Assembly (NCBI GenBank): GCA_045576235.1
Contig: JAZNGA010000029.1
Span: 4,753 to 68,752 of the forward strand
Length of the DNA: 64,000 nt
Direction of reading: 5' to 3'
DNA from: SIG437 sp045576235
Lineage (GTDB): Bacteria > Bacillota > Clostridia > UBA1381 > UBA9506
Every line of letters starts with the position of its first letter. The first letter of the stretch is position 1. The notes below the pieces were generated by a model. The model was not told where the DNA came from, did not search any database, and was given only the letters and a program-made list of their open reading frames with translations. Made by a program: the position numbers and the translations under genes. Of this stretch, positions 16,083-24,823 are shown in pieces.

Positions 16083-16170
16083 TGGACTGGCATAGTATAA
16101 AACTTTGTTTTTAACCTTAGCCTCTTTGCTTTGCGTCACCGGCTTTCGCCGATTTTGCCAAATATTCAAC
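16073..16170 (-). promoter_or_regulatory. cyclic-di-GMP-I (GEMM-I) riboswitch aptamer
   Basis: The minus strand shows the GEMM-I hallmarks in order: GGCAAA, a GNRA hairpin CGGCGAAAGCCG, the conserved GTGACGCAAAGC, GGCTAAGGT opening the second stem, a short AAAAC/GTTTT hairpin and ATGCCAGTCCAGC closing it. A short outer helix AGTTG/CAGCT would sequester part of the terminator arm when ligand is bound. It lies between the operon promoter and the VTC gene, so it should gate the whole polysaccharide operon in response to c-di-GMP. Confidence 0.88.
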
Positions 16171-16177
16171 TCACATT

Positions 16178-16206
16178 ATTCTACCACAATGATTCACTTT
16201 TGTCAA
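16178..16206 (-). promoter_or_regulatory. sigma-A promoter of the exopolysaccharide operon
   Basis: Minus-strand TTGACA (16201-16206) and TAGAAT (16178-16183) with 17-base spacing. The -35 directly abuts the diguanylate cyclase stop codon, and transcription would start a few bases before the aptamer. Confidence 0.8.
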
Positions 16207-18507
16207 TTAATCTTTTGCAAAAACCCAAAGCGTGTTATTTGCTGATGCGTCCTTGTCGTCAAGCTTATAAATGCTTAATATCACAACCTCACCGCTCATC
16301 TTTTTATATGTAATCTTTGGTGTTTTACCTTCTATTAACTGCGATTTGATTGCATCATAGTTTAAAAAGCTCGTCACTGCTCTGTGAAAATCGGGACTGA
16401 CTGTTTCGTAAATATATTTTTTTAAAAGTGCAGAAAAATGCTCTTCGTCTTCTTCATAACCAAGATATGCCGGCATAAGAATACGATGCGCCTTATCTGA
16501 GTCAAGACTAACGCGGTATATGCCATTATAGTGTTCCTTGAGCACCGAAAGCATTGCATCAATTTCAAGTATTCCTGTTTTAATCTGAACATAGCCTTTA
16601 TCCTCAGATTTTGAAATGCTTTGCTGCTCTTTGTTCTGATAATACTGAGCCTTCGCCTCATACATTCTGATTTCTGCTTCTCTCACCATTTCTTCCGTGT
16701 TGTTGTTTTGTGTTCTGTAAGACAAGCCGATTGCAATGTGGTAATTCATCGGTGCAAGCTGCGAGATAACCTGTTCTATGCAATTTTTAACCATTTCCTG
16801 CTCAATGTTTTGTGTAAACACCAAAAATTCGTCACCGCCCATTCGGTAAACCTTGTGACCGTAGAACACTTCCTTCAATGTGTTAGCAATATATAAAAGC
16901 ATTTCATCGCCTGCGGCATGACCATATTTGTTGTTTCTCAAATGAAGCTCATTGACATCAATAAAAATGCACGAAAAGTTTTCCGGTCTTTCTTTGTCAA
17001 AGGCAAGCAAATCTCTCTTATAAACAACGCGATTTAAAACACCTGTAAGTGAATCTGTAGTTGCCGCAAGTTCTGTTTTAGTAAGATGGTTTTTGTTGTA
17101 AAGAGCTATAGAAAAGCACGCCGAAACCTTTTCAGCAAGCATTCTCACACGCTTCCCGTGTTTTGAATTGATAGCGGCTAAAATAGTGATATGATTGGCT
17201 TTATTTATGGTTGCCGAAAAAGAAATCTCTCTGATTTGGTGTTCTTTCAAAAAGTGATAGAAAGACGGATTTGTTTTGACAAGATGCGCATTCGGTTTAA
17301 TGCACAAAATGTTGACTGCATTGCCGTTGATTTTATGAAATGCAGCGGCATATCGAAACAATTCTGCGCTCAAATGCTGTCTTTCTTTTTCCGAAAGCAT
17401 AACTTCTGCATATTCAGGAGTGATGTAATGATAAAACTCCCCGTCTGTATCAAAAAATATGGCAGACCTTGAATCTGCAAACTTGCAAACCTCAATCAAA
17501 GCATCCTGAATGTTGTTTTGATCGTCTGTTGTTTCTAAAAGTTCTTTTCTGACATCAGACGCACACTCAGTTACGGCATTTATCCTTCTCTCATTTGTCA
17601 TTATAATCAAAATGTAGAAGAACATAATAAAAATCATAATAAAGAAGTCAAAAAGAAGGATTTTTAATATGGTGTGTGTTTCTTTAAACACCTGCGACTC
17701 ATATCTTGCAAGCATAATTCCCCAGTTAAAATCTTCAAGCGTGGAATAGTGAACATATAAATCCTCACCCGTAATGATTGACTTAAATGAGCTATATCCC
17801 TTGTCCGTTGTCACCAGGTCTTCATAAGAACATCCGTCATTATATTTGCGGTTTTTAAGCCACGATAACTCGCTTGGTTTTTTGTTGATGGTGTCTATGA
17901 CAAATTTTCCGCTTTCTTTATCATATACGAAAAGCTGGGCATCAAGCTCTTTTGCCATGCTGCTATACTTATTATTGATTGTTTCAATCCTGATGATTCC
18001 ATACATAATGCCGACAGTTTCACCATTGACCTTAATCGGAACACTACTGCGAACCACTTGTTCATCGGGGATTGAATAGCTGATAGTTCTGCCTGTAATA
18101 TGTTCTCCCAAAAGAGCCTGCTCTTCAAATGATAATTTGTCACTTACATTAATGGTGCCATCCTTTGTGATAAAGGTTCCGTCAGGGTTTAAAATGCCAA
18201 TTCTTGAAAATAAGCCGATAGGCTCAAAGGAGTCAAACATACGGCTGTAGCTTTCTCCGTCAGCATATAGCTCTGCCGCAAAGTTTGCCATGGTCACAAG
18301 GTTTTCGCGGTCAGACTTTAATTGCAGAGTTAAATCGTCCTTAATCTGTTTCGTCTGCACATGAAGCTCCTCATATGCCTCGTTTTCTGCAACGATATAA
18401 AAATAACTGACCATAGCCAAAAAGACAACACAAAGCAAAGCTGCACTGACAACCGTATATAAAATATTGTTCCTTCTGTTCCTTTTCTTTCCATATTTTA
18501 CTGCCAT
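16207..18507 (-). CDS. membrane sensor diguanylate cyclase (dCache-like, GGDEF)
   Basis: A 766-residue c-di-GMP synthase. A basic N-terminus and first span (ILYTVVSAALLCVVFLAMVSYF) lead to a Cache-like outside domain (about residues 40-275), then a second span (LFDFFIMIFIMFFYILIIM). A GAF-like linker follows, then the GGDEF domain from TDSLTGVLNRVVYKRD with an intact active site RMGGDEFLVF. I see no RxxD product-inhibition site five residues ahead. A C-terminal PAS-like domain ends the protein. Its start has AGAAGG upstream. The stop codon touches the promoter of the riboswitch operon, so messenger maker and messenger-responsive operon are adjacent and co-directional. Confidence 0.92.
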   Translation of the reverse strand: MAVKYGKKRNRRNNILYTVVSAALLCVVFLAMVSYFYIVAENEAYEELHVQTKQIKDDLTLQLKSDRENLVTMANFAAELYADGESYSRMFDSFEPIGLFSRIGILNPDGTFITKDGTINVSDKLSFEEQALLGEHITGRTISYSIPDEQVVRSSVPIKVNGETVGIMYGIIRIETINNKYSSMAKELDAQLFVYDKESGKFVIDTINKKPSELSWLKNRKYNDGCSYEDLVTTDKGYSSFKSIITGEDLYVHYSTLEDFNWGIMLARYESQVFKETHTILKILLFDFFIMIFIMFFYILIIMTNERRINAVTECASDVRKELLETTDDQNNIQDALIEVCKFADSRSAIFFDTDGEFYHYITPEYAEVMLSEKERQHLSAELFRYAAAFHKINGNAVNILCIKPNAHLVKTNPSFYHFLKEHQIREISFSATINKANHITILAAINSKHGKRVRMLAEKVSACFSIALYNKNHLTKTELAATTDSLTGVLNRVVYKRDLLAFDKERPENFSCIFIDVNELHLRNNKYGHAAGDEMLLYIANTLKEVFYGHKVYRMGGDEFLVFTQNIEQEMVKNCIEQVISQLAPMNYHIAIGLSYRTQNNNTEEMVREAEIRMYEAKAQYYQNKEQQSISKSEDKGYVQIKTGILEIDAMLSVLKEHYNGIYRVSLDSDKAHRILMPAYLGYEEDEEHFSALLKKYIYETVSPDFHRAVTSFLNYDAIKSQLIEGKTPKITYKKMSGEVVILSIYKLDDKDASANNTLWVFAKD

Positions 18508-18559
18508 ATCTATTCCTTCTCACTCTATAATTAAAATATTCAGTTATATCCACATTATA

Positions 18560-18587
18560 ATTATACCATATAAATACATTTTTTCAA
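18560..18587 (-). promoter_or_regulatory. promoter of the diguanylate cyclase gene
   Basis: Minus-strand TTGAAA (18582-18587) and TATAAT (18560-18565), 16 bases apart, upstream of the cyclase start at 18507. No riboswitch or clear operator is visible in the short leader. Confidence 0.6.
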
Positions 18588-18632
18588 TACCTACAATAAT
18601 TTTTGGTGAGTATTTTCCGGCATATTTCCAAG

Positions 18633-18705
18633 CAAAAAGTGTTAAACTGAAATTTTGAGCACACAAAAAGGCTTTGAAAGGACTCACGCCCCTCAAAGCC
18701 TCGTT
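18633..18705. repeat. dispersed terminator-associated repeat, copy 3
   Basis: Third copy of the repeat described at 3122 and 6413. It shares AATTTTGAGCACACAAAAAG and the GGCTTTGA hairpin, with a more diverged outer flank. Confidence 0.65.
18664..18702 (-). terminator. intrinsic terminator after the zinc-ribbon protein gene
   Basis: Minus-strand GGCTTTGAgggg pairs with cctTTCAAAGCC, followed by TTTTTGTGTG. It lies inside repeat copy 3 and 25 bases beyond the stop at 18728. Confidence 0.75.
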
Positions 18706-18727
18706 TCATCGTTTTTCAAAGGAAATA

Positions 18728-19060
18728 TCACACCGTTTTTCTTCTGCACCATGACTTTTTTTCACATCTAGGGCATTTAAGGCATCTTGTCTGCAAGGTA
18801 TGCACGCCCAAAATATATGCCTTGAAGGTCGGTTTAAAGGTGTGACCGCATTTTTTGCATTCGTAAACGCCTGTTTCATAGTCAACCTTTGCGGCAAAGA
18901 AAATTGCAACAATGACTAAAATTGTTGAAACTATTGTAAGCGTGCTTGCCAAAGCTTGACCTATAAGAGCTTCTTCTGCAAGAATTGCAGCTGCCAGAAG
19001 TAGAGCTATGCTCAAAAACACTCCCAAAGCAGATAATATTATCCTTCTTTTATTGTTCAT
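18728..19060 (-). CDS. small membrane protein with zinc ribbon
   Basis: A 110-residue protein with two adjacent membrane spans (IILSALGVFLSIALLLAAAIL and LASTLTIVSTILVIVAIFFAA), then a cytoplasmic zinc ribbon with CKKCGHTF and CLKCPRCEKKSWC. ATG 19060 with GAGGTG six bases upstream is preferred over the longer frame. Such proteins are common in Clostridia, but I know no assigned function. It is followed by a terminator and lies 42 bases after the acetyltransferase gene. Confidence 0.75.
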   Translation of the reverse strand: MNNKRRIILSALGVFLSIALLLAAAILAEEALIGQALASTLTIVSTILVIVAIFFAAKVDYETGVYECKKCGHTFKPTFKAYILGVHTLQTRCLKCPRCEKKSWCRRKTV

Positions 19061-19102
19061 TTTTTCACCTCGCTGCCGGCTAATCGCTTTATAAATCAAA
19101 AA

Positions 19103-19645
19103 TTAACCTTTCCACTCTTTTTTTAAAATGGCATATTGATATGTGGTTTCATATATAGGGTTTCCATCTGCATCGCAAGCGAAAGATATAAATTCCTTAA
19201 ACAATCCCTCGCGGCGCATTCCGAGCTTTTCACAAACCTTCTGACTTGCAACATTATAGTCTTCTGTGTATGCATAAAGTCTTCGTGCATCTTTTGCTTC
19301 AAACAAAAAATCCACAAAAGCCTTCGCCGCCTCAAACCCATATCCTTTTCCATGATAGTCTTTGTTCAGCATCCAGCACAAGCTGAAGGTGTCATTATTA
19401 TCATGGTGGTCTTTCTCCTCAGGATGAGCAAACATCTCACCTATAACCTTTCCTGTTTCTTTTAAGCAAACAGCAAAATATAAATCTTCCTTCATTCGCT
19501 TTAAAGCTTCTTTCTTTGCCTCATCAATCGAACCGATTTTCATGCAGGCAAAGCAATTTACCATTGGTTCTGACAAATATTCAAACAAATCCTGTGCATC
19601 ACTTTCAAGGAAAGGTCGCAAGCATAATCTTTCTGTTTTAATCAT
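19103..19645 (-). CDS. GNAT-family acetyltransferase (RimJ/RimL-like)
   Basis: A 180-residue N-acetyltransferase transferring acetyl from acetyl-CoA to an amine. It has the RimJ/L opening TERLCLRPFLESDAQDLFEYL, the CoA-binding loop YHGKGYGFEAAKAF and the C-terminal NVASQKVCEKLGMRREG. Length and domain order are normal for the group. The substrate (ribosomal protein N-terminus, antibiotic or metabolite) cannot be assigned. Confidence 0.88.
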   Translation of the reverse strand: MIKTERLCLRPFLESDAQDLFEYLSEPMVNCFACMKIGSIDEAKKEALKRMKEDLYFAVCLKETGKVIGEMFAHPEEKDHHDNNDTFSLCWMLNKDYHGKGYGFEAAKAFVDFLFEAKDARRLYAYTEDYNVASQKVCEKLGMRREGLFKEFISFACDADGNPIYETTYQYAILKKEWKG

Positions 19646-19753
19646 AAACTCACTCTTCTCAAAATTTATTTCTTCATATGATACATACTTGCTCCGTCAT
19701 CTGCATCGTGCTTTTGAAGAATTTTTAAAGCCCCGATAATTATTATCGTGTTT

Positions 19754-20422
19754 TTATTTTACAATATACACTGTTGAAATTTCTTTATATCTGTTATAGC
19801 CGACTCTTTCATTAGTCACATCGTTTGTGTAGGAATATTCACCATATAATGAAAGCCCCGGCAAGGTGAACATCACATCAGTTTCGCAGCCATCATCTCC
19901 CCAACAAGTGGCATAAACATCCTTTATGCCGTTTTTTCTGCAGGGAGAAAGCCCGGCGCTAGTTGTCTCATAAGTTAACTTTTCATCGGGTGCAAATCCA
20001 TACCAAATGCTGATTCCGCCTGCAAAAACAACCTTTTCCGTGAGTTCCTTATGCTTTAAAATCATTTTATCATAAAATTCTTCATCCGTATGATAATAAT
20101 CCCAATAAACAACACGCATATTATCAGGCATCAGAGAGATGACATCTTTTGCATCGAAATAATTTTTTTCATTTATTGAGTCAATGTTTTCTTCAAGCCC
20201 CGGACAACTAACGCTGAAATAAAATTCGGTGCCAATATGATATTCTCTGTCAGCTTCTATAGCCACCTGATAAGAAAAGCTTTCCCCAACCTCATTTCGA
20301 ATATTGTTTAAAAAACACACGGGAACATCTCCAAATGAATATATAATTCTGCAAAGAATTAATGCCGCCTGCTCTTTGCTCAAACAAACAGACATCAGCA
20401 TAAGAGAGGTGGCAAAAAGCAT
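19754..20422 (-). pseudogene. truncated or chimeric GH20 hexosaminidase-like gene
   Basis: The last about 130 residues resemble the C-terminal part of a GH20 beta-hexosaminidase barrel: MPDNMRVVYWDYYHTDEEFY, VVFAGGISIWYGF, then CRKNGIKDVYATCWGDDG and MFTLPGLSLYGEY. The N-terminal barrel half that should carry the catalytic Asp-Glu pair is missing. A hydrophobic leader and about 70 unrelated residues take its place. The probable start is ATG 20422, overlapping the MFS stop as TGATG, so it is translated with the transporter. It may be a remnant of a sugar-uptake and hydrolysis unit or a fused new gene. Confidence 0.55.
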
Positions 20423-21624
20423 CAGCTTAAAGCCTCTTTTTTTCTTCTGTTGATTTTCATAAGCATAAGAACAGAAATCACCGATATCACAATCCACGAA
20501 ACAAACATCGGAACATAGCCAAAGCTTGCAATAACAACGCCATAAATCATGCTTGCAACTCCGCCGCCCAAATATGTAGCAAAATCCATCACACCGCTGA
20601 CAGAGGCAACATTTCCCGTCTCAAGAAATTTGAGCGGATAAATTGATAAAATCGATGTGTTTATCATAGACACGGCTGTGTAAATCAAACTCAGCAAAAC
20701 GACAGATAAAAGCATACCGACACCATCAACACATAAAAGCACAGCCGACACGACGCAAACGATAAAGCCGAGAGCCGAAACTGTGTTTTCTTTTTCGCCG
20801 CAAAGTCTTAATGCAAACGGATAAAGCGTCCTTCCGATAAAACCGATAACGGGAATCAAGAGAATGTAAAACGAAGAGACGCTCAAATCAACATTATATT
20901 TATCAACAACAAACACAGTCATCCAAAGACTTATGTTTTCCTTCATAACGCCGTGCATAACTGCAGGAACACCCATCATAAGCACTTCCCTGTTTTTAAT
21001 GAGCTGGAACATGGAAATATGCTTTTTCGTTGTCTGCGCTTCAGCCTTTATATCTCGCGCTGTGATAAGCACTAAAACGCCCATAATCAAAGTGAAAAGT
21101 CCCGGAATCAAGAAGGCATATTCAACACCAAATTTCGTTATGAAAAATGTGTTGACGATGATTGCCAGAATGTTTCCCATAGCAACGCTTGTGACCATTA
21201 TGGAGGTCATGCGCTTTGCAGTCTTTCCCTCAAACATGGCTGAAACAGCACATAAAACAGAGCTCCAGAGCATAGACTGCGCATATGCATTAGTTGTCCA
21301 GAGGATGAAAATTCCGATAAACGGAGGAAGAAAGCTGATTAAAATGTTGCTCGCACCTGCCACGGCAAGGCCAATCGTCAGCATAATCCAGGGCGGAGTT
21401 TTGTCGCCTATGCCACCGTTTAAAAGTCTTCCCATCGCGTAAATAGTGGAAAAAACGCTTCCTAAAATGCCGAGCTGAACTGTGTCGATGACATTTCCGT
21501 TAATCAGCTCAGGACCTGCCATGGATAGATTTATTCTTGCAACATATATCGAAATATAAGCAAGGTAAATTATAAAAAATATTATTCCGCTTCGTTTACT
21601 GTTCGTTAAAAATCTCCCTTTCAT
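20422..21624 (-). CDS. MFS transporter
   Basis: A 400-residue major facilitator with twelve predicted spans. It contains GRLLNGGIGDKTPPW, the loop 2-3 motif of the superfamily, after two N-terminal spans (IIFFIIYLAYISIYVARINLS). The form resembles sugar-phosphate or organic-anion permeases. The downstream hexosaminidase-like fragment, coupled by a TGATG overlap, hints at an amino-sugar or glycan-derived substrate, but this is weak evidence. Confidence 0.85.
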   Translation of the reverse strand: MKGRFLTNSKRSGIIFFIIYLAYISIYVARINLSMAGPELINGNVIDTVQLGILGSVFSTIYAMGRLLNGGIGDKTPPWIMLTIGLAVAGASNILISFLPPFIGIFILWTTNAYAQSMLWSSVLCAVSAMFEGKTAKRMTSIMVTSVAMGNILAIIVNTFFITKFGVEYAFLIPGLFTLIMGVLVLITARDIKAEAQTTKKHISMFQLIKNREVLMMGVPAVMHGVMKENISLWMTVFVVDKYNVDLSVSSFYILLIPVIGFIGRTLYPFALRLCGEKENTVSALGFIVCVVSAVLLCVDGVGMLLSVVLLSLIYTAVSMINTSILSIYPLKFLETGNVASVSGVMDFATYLGGGVASMIYGVVIASFGYVPMFVSWIVISVISVLMLMKINRRKKEALS

Positions 21625-21774
21625 GTCCGTTTTAATAAATCTGATGTTAGTTTAAAGTCTTTTTGCAAAAAAACTTAAACCGCTATGATTGTGCTCATAA
21701 TCGTTTTTCATTATATCGCAAACCGATAAAAAAAGCAAGTTAAAATATAATTAGAGGGGGCTGCATTGTTTATC

Positions 21775-22368
21775 CTACTCGTCTATGATGTTTCCCCTTT
21801 TCACATTTTTTTCTATCAGCTCTTTCGTAAGTTCCCAGATTGCTTTTGAGCCCGCCTCCGACTTTTTCTGACGGCTGACCACCTGAGAGCATCTGACCTT
21901 GTGTTCTCTCCAGTCACGGCCATCATTTGAATCATTTAAAAGAAGCGGCTGAAAATTGTCCATGACGCGGGCAAATCTTGCTTCTTTTGTTTCTCCCTTT
22001 TCAAATTCCTCAAAAAGCTCAATCATTTCTTTTTTCTGGTCAAAAGGAAGCATGCCGAAGATTCTGTCTGCCGCCTCTTTTTCTCTGTCGTTTTGAGTGA
22101 GCAGCATTTCAGCATCATAGGCATATGTGTCTCCAGCGTCAATCTCAACGATGTCGTGAATAAGCGCCATCATCATCGCTTTTGAGACATCAAATTCCTC
22201 GTTTGCATATTCCTTTAAAAGATAAATCATAATCGCCATATGCCACGCGTGCTCGGCGTCATTTTCACGCCTTTTATATTCTGTCAGGTGCGTCTGCCTG
22301 TAGATTTCCTTTTCCTTATCAATTTCCAAAATGAAATCAAGCTGCTTTTTAAATCTTTCTCTGTCCAA
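21775..22368 (-). CDS. HD-domain hydrolase (YfbR/5'-nucleotidase-like)
   Basis: A 197-residue HD protein. Metal ligands appear as H of NDAEHAWHMA, the HD pair in ALIHDIVEIDAGD and a later D in MDNFQPL. The layout matches the YfbR/HDDC2 group of 5'-deoxynucleotidases acting on nucleoside monophosphates. A substrate assignment at this similarity is tentative. It stands alone between the MFS gene and a terminator following the synthetase gene. Confidence 0.85.
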   Translation of the reverse strand: MDRERFKKQLDFILEIDKEKEIYRQTHLTEYKRRENDAEHAWHMAIMIYLLKEYANEEFDVSKAMMMALIHDIVEIDAGDTYAYDAEMLLTQNDREKEAADRIFGMLPFDQKKEMIELFEEFEKGETKEARFARVMDNFQPLLLNDSNDGRDWREHKVRCSQVVSRQKKSEAGSKAIWELTKELIEKNVKRGNIIDE

Positions 22369-22383
22369 AAAATCTCTCCCCTT

Positions 22384-22424
22384 TTTTCAAACAAACAAGA
22401 GGCGTAAAAATTTCTTTACGCCTC
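22384..22424 (-). terminator. terminator after the XRE-cupin-synthetase gene
   Basis: The minus-strand palindrome GAGGCGTAAA / TTTACGCCTC (arms at 22415-22424 and 22399-22408) is followed by a T-rich tract. It lies 15 bases past the stop codon at 22439. Confidence 0.7.
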
Positions 22425-22438
22425 CCTGCTTTTAATGT

Positions 22439-24739
22439 TTATTTATTCATTTTCTCCATATCATTTTTGCGGATTTCAACTCGTCTGACTTTTCCGCTGA
22501 TTGTTTTTGGAAGCTCATCAACAAACTCGACAATTCTTGGATATTTATAAGGAGCTGTGTGCGATTTAACATATTCCTGAATTTCCTTTTTGAGTTCAAG
22601 CGTTCCTTCTGTTCCCTTGACTAAAACAATTGTTGCTTTAACAATCTGTCCGCGAACCTCATCAGGAACAGGAGTTATAGCACATTCCAAAACATACGGA
22701 AGCTCCATTATAACGCTCTCAATTTCAAAAGGCCCGATGCGGTAGCCTGATGATTTGATAACATCATCAATTCTGCCGACATACCAGAGATAGCCGTCTT
22801 CGTCCATCGTTGCCTGGTCGCCTGTGTGATAGTAGCCGTCGTGCCACACTTCGTTTGTCTTTTCTTCGTCAAGATAATATCCCGTGAAGAGTCCGCAAGG
22901 AGCATTATCTTTAACACGGATGCAGATTTCTCCCGCGTCTCCCGTCTTGCAAACATTGCCGTCAGGGTCTAAAACAACAACATCATAAAGTGGGCTTGGT
23001 CTTCCCATTGAGCCGATTTTAGGTGTCGATCCAACAAAGTTTGCGATAGAAAGCGTTGTTTCCGTCTGTCCGAAGCCTTCCATAATCGTTAGCCCCGTCG
23101 CCTTTTTAAACTGGTTAAACACTTCAGGATTCAAAGCTTCTCCCGCTGTTGTTGCATATTCAATGGAAGATAAGTCATATTTTGATAAGTCTTCTTTAAT
23201 AAAGAAACGATACATAGTAGGCGGTGCACAGAAGGTTGTGATGCCATATTTTGCAAACATCGGCAAAATGTCTTCTGAACGGAAGCGGTCAAAGTCATAT
23301 GTAAATATGGCAGCCTCTGAAAGCCACTGACCATAAAGCTTGCCCCAGAGCGCTTTTCCCCAGCCCGTGTCGGAGATTGTGAAATGAAGTCCGTCAGGGT
23401 TGACATTGTGCCAGTGTTTTGCTGTCGGATAGTGACCGAGAGCATATTTATATGAATGAGTCGCAATTCTTGGATAGCCTGTTGTGCCTGATGTGAACAG
23501 CATAACCATCGGGTCGTTTCCGCAGGGAGTTTTTTCCGTGCGGTCAAAATGCGTGCTGAAGCGTTCCATTTCAACATCAAAATCGTTCCATCCGTCTTTT
23601 TTGCCGCCAACTAAAACCTTAATCATTTCGGGATAGCCTTCGGCTGCCTTTTCTGCCTCTATCGACACATCCCCGTCTGCTGTGCAGACGATTGCCTTCA
23701 CTTTAGCGGCTTTATATCTATAATCAAAATCGTGCTGGACGAGCTGATTTGTTGCAGGAATTGCGATTGCACCAATCTTATGAAGCGCAAGCATCGAGAA
23801 CCAGAACTGATAGTGACGCTTTAAGACGAGCATCACAGTATCGCCCTTTTTAATGCCGAGCGATTCAAAATAGTTTGCAGTTTTGTTTGAATATTTTTTC
23901 ATATCCGAAAATGTGAATTTTCTGTCTTTTTTATCATTTCCAACCCACATCATTGCAAGCTTATCAGGATTTTTTTCTGCGATGGCATCAACACAGTCAA
24001 AAGCGAAGTTGAATTCATCTTCATTTTTAAAGCTGATTCCGCTAAACACGCCATTTTCATCGTAGAATGATTCAATGAACTTATCGGCAACAGTTTCAGC
24101 GCTTGCCACCTTTTCTTCTGCCTTCTTTTCGGCAAGCGGAGCTTCAGGATATTCCTCGCTGACTGTGCCCACCTGCGGATTTAAAACAACTGCGTGGAAT
24201 TCACAGCCACCTTCGCTTGCGGCAATCATACCGTGCGGAATGATGCTGTTATAGAAAATGGAGTCCCCTTCATTTAATATGTCAACATGGTTTCCCACCT
24301 GAACCTTAAGCGAGCCGCGGACAATGACATCAAATTCCTGACCATTGTGTGAGCTGAGCTGAATAGGAGCGTTTTGTTCCTCTTCAAGATAGGGAAATTT
24401 AACTAAAAACGGTTCAGCAAGCTTATCCTTGAATTTAGGTGCTAAGTTATCATATTCCACACCGTGTTTTTTCAGGATTTTAAGCCCCTCTCCTTTTCTT
24501 GTGATGGTAAAAGATGTGAGGGTTGAGCTTGTTCCTTCTAAAATATCAACAACTTCAACTCCGCACGCCTTAGCACATTTATAGATAAATGTGAAAGAAA
24601 AATCTGCCTCTCCCTTTTCTAAAATCTCATAGTCTTCTAAAGAAACTCCTGTGAGTTTAGCCAGCTCTTTTTGCGAAAAGCCCTTTGCTTCTCTGAGCTC
24701 TTTGATTCTGCCTGCAACTTCCTTCAAACTGTAATCCAT
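22439..24739 (-). CDS. XRE-cupin-acyl-CoA synthetase fusion protein
   Basis: A 766-residue three-part protein. Residues 6-65 are an XRE helix-turn-helix (LREAKGFSQKELAKLTGVSL). Residues about 95-195 are a cupin sensor (HNGQEFDVIVRGSLKV, GDSIFYNSIIPHG). From about 225 on it is an AMP-forming acyl-CoA synthetase of the medium-chain (MACS) type, with MLFTSGTTGYPR, GFGQTETT, YHTGDQ, GRIDDVIKSSGYRIGP and catalytic Lys in SGKVRR. The phosphate loop has Arg where Lys is usual. XRE-cupin proteins normally act as separate regulators; here DNA binding, ligand sensing and acid activation share one chain. A T-box leader precedes it, so charging of a tRNA, apparently isoleucine, controls it. Confidence 0.9.
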   Translation of the reverse strand: MDYSLKEVAGRIKELREAKGFSQKELAKLTGVSLEDYEILEKGEADFSFTFIYKCAKACGVEVVDILEGTSSTLTSFTITRKGEGLKILKKHGVEYDNLAPKFKDKLAEPFLVKFPYLEEEQNAPIQLSSHNGQEFDVIVRGSLKVQVGNHVDILNEGDSIFYNSIIPHGMIAASEGGCEFHAVVLNPQVGTVSEEYPEAPLAEKKAEEKVASAETVADKFIESFYDENGVFSGISFKNEDEFNFAFDCVDAIAEKNPDKLAMMWVGNDKKDRKFTFSDMKKYSNKTANYFESLGIKKGDTVMLVLKRHYQFWFSMLALHKIGAIAIPATNQLVQHDFDYRYKAAKVKAIVCTADGDVSIEAEKAAEGYPEMIKVLVGGKKDGWNDFDVEMERFSTHFDRTEKTPCGNDPMVMLFTSGTTGYPRIATHSYKYALGHYPTAKHWHNVNPDGLHFTISDTGWGKALWGKLYGQWLSEAAIFTYDFDRFRSEDILPMFAKYGITTFCAPPTMYRFFIKEDLSKYDLSSIEYATTAGEALNPEVFNQFKKATGLTIMEGFGQTETTLSIANFVGSTPKIGSMGRPSPLYDVVVLDPDGNVCKTGDAGEICIRVKDNAPCGLFTGYYLDEEKTNEVWHDGYYHTGDQATMDEDGYLWYVGRIDDVIKSSGYRIGPFEIESVIMELPYVLECAITPVPDEVRGQIVKATIVLVKGTEGTLELKKEIQEYVKSHTAPYKYPRIVEFVDELPKTISGKVRRVEIRKNDMEKMNK

Positions 24740-24790
24740 TGATTTTGTCTCCTTTCATTTTCGTAAATCTCTACGAACTTTGAATAAAAC

Positions 24791-24823
24791 AAAAAAACCC
24801 GTCTCAAAGCCATCCTTGAGACG
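24791..24823 (-). terminator. T-box terminator hairpin
   Basis: Minus-strand CGTCTCAA pairs with TTGAGACG and is followed by GGGTTTTTTTG. It sits directly after the T-box bulge sequence, as the mutually exclusive alternative to the antiterminator. Confidence 0.85.

Noticed and set aside
20933..21442. 169-codon plus-strand open frame
   Set aside because: It lies wholly inside the well-supported MFS transporter gene on the other strand, with no ribosome site or recognisable domain.
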